Origin: Fimenecus sp045633505
GTDB lineage: Bacteria; Bacillota; Clostridia; Oscillospirales; Acutalibacteraceae
DNA length: 10,891 bases
Direction: 5' to 3'
NCBI GenBank assembly: GCA_045633505.1
Contig: JAZQYK010000100.1
Coordinates: forward strand, 1 to 10,891
The first letter of the stretch is position 1. The number at the start of each line of letters is the position of its first letter. A model generated the notes under the pieces. That model saw only the letters and a list, made by a program, of their open reading frames with translations, did not search any database and was not told where the DNA came from. The translations under genes were made by a program, and so were the position numbers. This document shows, one piece after another, positions 6,922-10,891 of this stretch.

Positions 6922-8379
6922 ATGAATTTAAAGTATAAAATTCAAAAAGGAAGTATGAGTATTGTTGTTGATAGACTTTTAAAGTATATCGACAAGGACC
7001 CTCATGCCAATATTGTGAAGCTGAGCAAAAGAATTACACCTGTTTTCAGTAAAATTTTTCCACCTGAAAATTTCCAAAAAATCAAGGCAGTTGCCGAGGA
7101 TAAAGACAACGTCTGGACTCAGTTTGCTTTAAATATTATAAATGACATCGACCACAGAGTTATTAAGCAAATGCTTATTTCTTTCGGTATTGATGCAGGT
7201 TATTACGGTACGAAGGCAGTAAGAGAAAACCGTGAAAAATACAAATGCAACATTCCGTTCAACATTCTTTTTGACCCAACCTCTGCTTGTAATCTTAACT
7301 GCAAGGGCTGTTGGTCTGCTGAATACGGTCACAAGCAAAATCTGACTCTTGAAGAAATGCAAAGCATTGTGAGTCAGGGTAAAGAATTAGGCTGTCATTT
7401 CTATTGGCTTACGGGCGGTGAGCCACTCATTAAGAAAAAAGAAGTTCTTGAAATCTGCAAAAACAATAAGGATTGTATTTTCTTGGTTTTCACTAATGCA
7501 ACCTTAGTTGACGAAGAATTTTGTAAGCAGATGAATGAGCTTGGCAATATTACGTTGGCGCTCAGTATTGAGGGCAACGAGGAGTCTAACGACTGGCGAC
7601 GCGGTGACGGGGCTTATGCCGCCACAATCAAGGCAATGGACTTGCTTAAAAAGAATAAATGTATTTTCGGTGTTTCGGTTTGTTATACAAGCAAAAACAT
7701 TGAGATTATCACAAGCGACGAGTTTATCGATTTTATAGTCGATAAAGGTGCAAAGTATATGCTTGATTTCAATTATATGCCTGTGGGACACGGTGGGGAC
7801 ACAAGCCTTATTCCAACTCCCGAGCAAAGAAAAGAGCTTTACTTCTGGAACAAGAAAATGAGGGACGGCAAGAACGGTAAGCCGATTTTTATTATGGATT
7901 TCCAGAATGATGCCGAATATGTTGGCGGTTGTATTGCAGGCGGACGAAATTATTTCCACATAAATTCTGCCGGTGATATTGAACCTTGCGTGTTTGTTCA
8001 TTTTTCCGACTCCAATATTCGCACACACACGCTTTTAGAGGCTTTGCAAAATCCTTTGTTTATGGCTTATTACAAAAATCAGCCATTTAATGATAATCAT
8101 CTAAGACCTTGCCCAATGCTTGAAAATCCTGAATATTTGCGCAAAATGATTAAGGAAACTGGTGCCAAGTCTTCAGATTTAATCCGTCAGGAAAGTGTCG
8201 AGGAACTTTGCAGTAAATGTGACGATTATGCTGTTGCCTGGAAGCCTGTTGCAGAAGAAGTCTGGAACAGTATTCCTCATAAGGACACCCACACTCAGTA
8301 TTATCGTGATACGGAAGACGGCAAAAAAGAGTTTCAGGGTTGCACGGGTAATTGTGCAAACTGTAACGCGCATAAATAA
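6922..8379 (+). CDS. Radical SAM / SPASM-like protein with C-terminal cysteine-rich tail, function unknown
   Basis: A radical SAM enzyme of 485 residues. The first 105 or so residues form a probable helical, charged N-terminal domain. The SAM cluster motif is C123xxxC127xxC130 (CNLNCKGC), followed by LTGGEP (163-168), the SAM-binding GGE. Further cysteines fit auxiliary Fe-S clusters of the SPASM/twitch kind: C337, C356 (DIEPC), C397 (RPCP), C430 and C433. The last 12 residues hold a second C474xxxC478xxC481 set (CTGNCANC). The core (DPTSACNLNC, GGCIAGGR, HLRPCPMLENPEYL) matches a family I recognise as common in anaerobic Firmicutes, usually annotated only as radical SAM protein; I know no proven substrate. 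GGTGG 5 bases before the ATG supports the start. It is a single-gene unit, diverging from yfmF and ending at a shared terminator. No signal peptide or membrane segment is evident. Confidence 0.93.
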   Translation: MNLKYKIQKGSMSIVVDRLLKYIDKDPHANIVKLSKRITPVFSKIFPPENFQKIKAVAEDKDNVWTQFALNIINDIDHRVIKQMLISFGIDAGYYGTKAVRENREKYKCNIPFNILFDPTSACNLNCKGCWSAEYGHKQNLTLEEMQSIVSQGKELGCHFYWLTGGEPLIKKKEVLEICKNNKDCIFLVFTNATLVDEEFCKQMNELGNITLALSIEGNEESNDWRRGDGAYAATIKAMDLLKKNKCIFGVSVCYTSKNIEIITSDEFIDFIVDKGAKYMLDFNYMPVGHGGDTSLIPTPEQRKELYFWNKKMRDGKNGKPIFIMDFQNDAEYVGGCIAGGRNYFHINSAGDIEPCVFVHFSDSNIRTHTLLEALQNPLFMAYYKNQPFNDNHLRPCPMLENPEYLRKMIKETGAKSSDLIRQESVEELCSKCDDYAVAWKPVAEEVWNSIPHKDTHTQYYRDTEDGKKEFQGCTGNCANCNAHK

Positions 8380-8380
8380 T

Positions 8381-8422
8381 AAAAAAAGACCACAGTCCAA
8401 AGGATTGTGGTCTTAGTTTTTT
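8381..8422. terminator. Bidirectional intrinsic terminator between the convergent radical SAM and membrane-protein genes
   Basis: A 13-bp stem (8386-8398 with 8402-8414, one G-U pair in plus-strand RNA) encloses a 3-base AAA loop. On the plus strand it is followed by AGTTTTTT; on the minus strand the A run 8381-8387 becomes a T run. It begins within 10 bases of the radical SAM stop codon and lies 17 bases past the stop of the converging gene, so it can end both transcripts. Confidence 0.92.
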
Positions 8423-8431
8423 CGTTTAAGT

Positions 8432-9196
8432 TTATGCTGCTCGATTTCCTTGAATATAACTCAAATCGTAGTATCTTATAACCGTAAAATGTCTTACAAA
8501 CTTGTATTTTGCCTCTAACACCTTTTTTGAAACGGCGGTGTCACAGAAGGCGATTACAGGTCCCATAAAGAATGCTGTAACAATTGTGCCGATGCCAATC
8601 GGTCCGCCGAGAACGAATGCAACGCCTGTGCAGACAAGGTCAGTTGCGACTCTGCACCATTTGTATTTAAACTTAATATTTTCTTCCATAACAAAGCCCA
8701 ATGCGTCATAGGGTGAAACACCAACGTTACAGTTGAAATAAAGCGAAGCGGAAAGACTTAACAAAAACACACCGATTGCCATAAGAACAAGTCTTGTTGC
8801 AAAGGAATTTTCCTGTGGTAAAAATTGATTATATATTTCCGTAAAGAATTCACAAACGTAACCAACACCCACCATATTTACAACTGTGCCGACGCTGATA
8901 AGTTTTTTAGACGTGAGAGCAACCATTATAAGCACAATTCCGTTAACGCACATCTGCAAAAAGCCGAAGCTGATACCGAGCTTTTGCGCAAAACTCATAT
9001 TAAGCGCTGTGAATGGGTCAACACCCATGCCTGAATATGAAAAAACAGAAACGGCAAAGCCCATAAGAATAATGCTGAAAAATAAAATTATCATTCTTTT
9101 TGCTCCGTCTTTCTGTGATAATAAATTGATTGGATTCATTTGCTTTAAGATTTTTGCCATTTGTAATATTTTGCCTTTCATTTGTGAAATTTGCAC
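8432..9196 (-). CDS. YczE/YyaS/YitT-type integral membrane protein
   Basis: A polytopic membrane protein of about 254 residues with roughly five to six hydrophobic segments (near 35-52, 76-95, 100-118, 135-155, 183-199, 201-218). Two related motifs, GMGVDPFTAL (56-65) and NVGVSPYDAL (157-166), suggest an internal duplication of a three-helix unit. GGPIGIGTIVTAFFMGP (197-213) is also typical of the family. The biochemical role is unknown. The start is uncertain: the longest frame begins with GTG at 9196 without a visible SD; in-frame ATGs at 9181 and 9160 are alternatives, the last with a distant AAAGG. With a likely transcript start near 9216, all are possible, and the membrane core is unaffected. 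It is a single-gene unit. Confidence 0.85.
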   Translation of the reverse strand: MQISQMKGKILQMAKILKQMNPINLLSQKDGAKRMIILFFSIILMGFAVSVFSYSGMGVDPFTALNMSFAQKLGISFGFLQMCVNGIVLIMVALTSKKLISVGTVVNMVGVGYVCEFFTEIYNQFLPQENSFATRLVLMAIGVFLLSLSASLYFNCNVGVSPYDALGFVMEENIKFKYKWCRVATDLVCTGVAFVLGGPIGIGTIVTAFFMGPVIAFCDTAVSKKVLEAKYKFVRHFTVIRYYDLSYIQGNRAA

Positions 9197-9222
9197 ATTT
9201 ATACGTGCTTTGATTTGTACAT

Positions 9223-9251
9223 ATATTACAATAACAAAAATCCAAAGTCAA
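9223..9251 (-). promoter_or_regulatory. Sigma-A-type promoter for the YczE-like gene
   Basis: On the minus strand TTGACT (9251-9246) and TAATAT (9228-9223) are separated by 17 bases. The -35 and its flanks, ATTGACTTTG, are identical over 10 bases to those of the radical SAM promoter at 6857-6866. Transcription would begin about 20 bases before the GTG at 9196. Confidence 0.65.
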
Positions 9252-9260
9252 TAAAAAACC

Positions 9261-9274
9261 GTTAAAAAATTAAC
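9261..9274. promoter_or_regulatory. Perfect inverted repeat GTTAA-N4-TTAAC, Rex-like operator candidate
   Basis: The palindrome GTTAA AAAA TTAAC lies 10 bases upstream of the -35 of the YczE-like gene. It matches the core of the redox-sensing repressor Rex consensus (TTGTTAA-N4-TTAACAA), but the outer two bases on each side do not match, and the region is AT-rich. Repression from this position, upstream of -35, would be less direct than usual. Confidence 0.25.
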
Positions 9275-9340
9275 TTTCGTCCTTTGTCACAATTTAACAA
9301 ATACCAAAAGTGAATTTTGTGCAAATTGACATATAAAATA

Positions 9341-9377
9341 GTATAAAAACAAGGTGGAAATAAAAATTATCCACCTT
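9341..9377 (-). terminator. Intrinsic terminator after hemW
   Basis: On the minus strand, an 8-bp stem AAGGTGGA/TCCACCTT (9377-9370 with 9358-9351) with an 11-base loop begins one base after the hemW stop codon and is followed by GTTTTTATAC. The large AT-rich loop and short T run make it moderate in strength. It separates the ProX-like/hemW operon from the YczE-like gene. Confidence 0.7.
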
Positions 9378-9378
9378 A

Positions 9379-10488
9379 TTATAAAATTTCAGATAAGATA
9401 CTGTTTGATAAAAGAAAACCTTTACGGGTCAATGCTAAACCGTTTTCATTTGCAATCATATACCCATTATCGATGAAAATTTTTGATTTTTCATATAACG
9501 ACTCCGGAATATTGTGACCAAATCTTTCAAATACTTTGTTTTCGTTTAATCCTTCAACGAGTCTTAAATTCAGCATTGCATATTCGGTAAAATCTCCGCC
9601 AAAACCGTCTTGAATAGGGGAGTTGCCCTTCATAAAAGACTCAAAATCTCTGTCATAATAAAATCTCTTACCATCTAAAAATGAATGTGCAGACGGTCCA
9701 AGACCTAAATATTCTTCACAATGCCAATATTTCAAATTATGCCGACTCTCAAAACCGTTTTTAGAGAAATTTGAAATCTCATATTGCATTATACCGTTGC
9801 TTTCAAGAGTTTCGCACATTTGCAGATATAAATCAGCCGTAAAGTCATCATCGGGAAAATTATATTTATGCTTCATTTTATAAAAATGCGTATTTTCTTC
9901 AATTTTGAGCATATACGCGCTGATGTGTGGCACATTGAGGGAAACACAAAAATCAAGAGTTTCAGCCAAACTTTTTTCTGTCTGATTAGGCACACCCAAC
10001 ATAACATCTAAAGTGATATTGGAAAACCCAACTTCCTGTGCCATTCTAACAGCATTTTCAACTTGATTTCTGTCACTTAAACGACCTAAAATCCGTCTTT
10101 CGCTATCTATTGCAGACTGCATTCCAAAAGATAGTCTGTTGACACCACTTTCAAACAATGTTTTGAAAAAATCCTCATTTAATCCATAGGGATTACACTC
10201 AACAGTGATTTCTGCATTGTCAGTTAAAAATCCCGTATTGCACGTATTTACAAGCGTTGCGAGGTTTTTAGCTCCCAAAACTGATGGAGTTCCGCCACCG
10301 ATGTAAAGTGTATCTGCTTTACATACATCTTTGCTCTGTAAAGTAGAAATACTTGACAAAATTCTTTCTCTCAAAGCGCTTGTGTATTCATCTTTTTGTG
10401 TTTCTTTACCCGAAAATGAGTAAAAATCACAGTAAGGACATTTGGATTTGCAAAAGGGGATATGTAAATATAAACCTATGTTTCTCAT
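9379..10488 (-). CDS. hemW: Radical SAM heme chaperone HemW
   Basis: HemW binds heme and passes it to target proteins; it was long annotated as an oxygen-independent coproporphyrinogen III oxidase-like protein. The N-terminal cluster motif is C13xxxC17xxC20 followed by DFYS; lacking the fourth Cys of true HemN (CxxxCxxCxC) places it with HemW. Other family blocks are GGGTPS (64-69), ECNP (97-100), LSFGMQS (119-125), HNLKYW (250-255) and GLGPSAHSF (262-270). The 369-residue length is typical. The ATG overlaps the upstream stop by 4 bases (ATGA), and no strong SD precedes it, so it probably depends on translational coupling to the ProX-like gene. A terminator follows immediately. HemN activity is unlikely from the motif, but I cannot exclude it. 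Confidence 0.94.
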   Translation of the reverse strand: MRNIGLYLHIPFCKSKCPYCDFYSFSGKETQKDEYTSALRERILSSISTLQSKDVCKADTLYIGGGTPSVLGAKNLATLVNTCNTGFLTDNAEITVECNPYGLNEDFFKTLFESGVNRLSFGMQSAIDSERRILGRLSDRNQVENAVRMAQEVGFSNITLDVMLGVPNQTEKSLAETLDFCVSLNVPHISAYMLKIEENTHFYKMKHKYNFPDDDFTADLYLQMCETLESNGIMQYEISNFSKNGFESRHNLKYWHCEEYLGLGPSAHSFLDGKRFYYDRDFESFMKGNSPIQDGFGGDFTEYAMLNLRLVEGLNENKVFERFGHNIPESLYEKSKIFIDNGYMIANENGLALTRKGFLLSNSILSEIL

Positions 10489-10891
10489 ACTTTGATATAA
10501 GTGATGGTGTGACCGCAGGATTTAACGTATTTCACAAGGTCATCAAACTTCAAAAACACAGTAGCAGTATTGTCATTAGGGTGACAACCAACTATTTCTT
10601 CTTTCTTCAAATCAGCATCAAAATAGATTTCAAGCTCTCTTTCAGTATCATAAATCACACCGAAAGGGGATACAGAGCCCTTTTCGACCTTAAGATATTT
10701 TTCTAATCTTTCGTCAGAAGCAAAACTTAACTTTGTCGAGTCAATTTCGGCACGGATTAACTGAAGATTTGCGCGCTTGTCACCGTGAAGAAATACAAGC
10801 ATATTACGAGTACCCTTAACGTCACGAAGTACAAGATTTTTAGGAATATGACCGTTTTCAGTAAGGTGATATTCCTCGATTTCTTCCATTG
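10485..10891 (-). CDS. ProX/YbaK-type aminoacyl-tRNA editing protein, 5' end beyond window
   Basis: A free-standing homologue of the prolyl-tRNA synthetase editing (INS/YbaK) domain, predicted to hydrolyse mischarged Ala-tRNA(Pro) in trans. Counting from the Met at 10889, the family blocks are KNLVLRD (17-23), LSFAS (54-58), GSVSPFG (71-77) and HPNDNTATV (103-111), the signature of the ProX subgroup. Family members run about 160-170 residues, and the visible MEEIEE aligns with an internal segment (about 30 residues in), so the frame very likely continues past the right edge and the Met at 10889 is not the start. It overlaps hemW by 4 bases. A cysteine-deacylating (YbaK) specificity is less likely given HPNDNTATV. 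Confidence 0.9.
   Translation of the reverse strand, partial: MEEIEEYHLTENGHIPKNLVLRDVKGTRNMLVFLHGDKRANLQLIRAEIDSTKLSFASDERLEKYLKVEKGSVSPFGVIYDTERELEIYFDADLKKEEIVGCHPNDNTATVFLKFDDLVKYVKSCGHTITYIKV

Noticed and set aside
7504..8028. 174-codon minus-strand open frame inside the radical SAM gene.
   Set aside because: It is antisense to conserved radical SAM motifs, with no SD, promoter or recognisable domain.
9326..9347. Plus-strand promoter TTGACA with TATAAA downstream.
   Set aside because: The spacer is only 10 bases, and no plus-strand gene follows; the region lies behind the hemW terminator.
10353..10706. 117-codon plus-strand open frame across the hemW/ProX-like junction.
   Set aside because: It is antisense to two well-supported genes with family signatures and shows no features of its own.

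Overview
The window is AT-rich DNA with clostridial-type gene content and strong AAGGAG-like ribosome binding sites. Together with the family types present (YfmF/YfmH, YczE-like membrane protein, HemW, CopA with HMA domains at both ends), this points to a low-GC anaerobic Firmicute, probably a gut Clostridia of the Oscillospiraceae/Ruminococcaceae kind. The placement is inferred from protein character only. I see no IS element, prophage, CRISPR array, rRNA or tRNA gene.

Layout, right to left because most genes are on the minus strand. (a) 10891-9379: the 3' part of a ProX/YbaK-type prolyl-tRNA editing protein, overlapped by 4 bases with hemW; a hairpin terminator follows hemW. (b) 9251-8432: a single YczE/YyaS/YitT-type membrane protein gene with its own promoter, converging on (c) a plus-strand gene, 6922-8379, for a 485-residue radical SAM protein of unknown function. 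The two share a bidirectional terminator at 8386-8414. (d) A divergent intergenic region, 6694-6921, holds promoters in both directions. (e) 6693-1: a tight minus-strand gene run, yfmF-yfmH-lgt-folD, with overlaps or gaps of no more than 14 bases, followed after a 55-base spacer by a Cu(+)-type P1B ATPase gene (copA) that runs off the left edge. The spacer carries a palindrome that looks like a dispersed intergenic repeat.

The functions are mostly housekeeping: lipoprotein lipidation (Lgt), one-carbon folate metabolism (FolD), tRNA proofreading (ProX-like), heme delivery (HemW), copper export (CopA) and a paired M16 peptidase-like system (YfmF/YfmH). I do not see a clearly new multi-gene system. 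The most interesting points are: an internal Shine-Dalgarno plus in-frame ATG in copA, exactly where the C-terminal metal-binding domain begins, which could yield a separate CopZ-like chaperone; the active/inactive pairing of the two M16 proteins; and the radical SAM protein, whose C-terminus ends in a second CxxxCxxC cluster.
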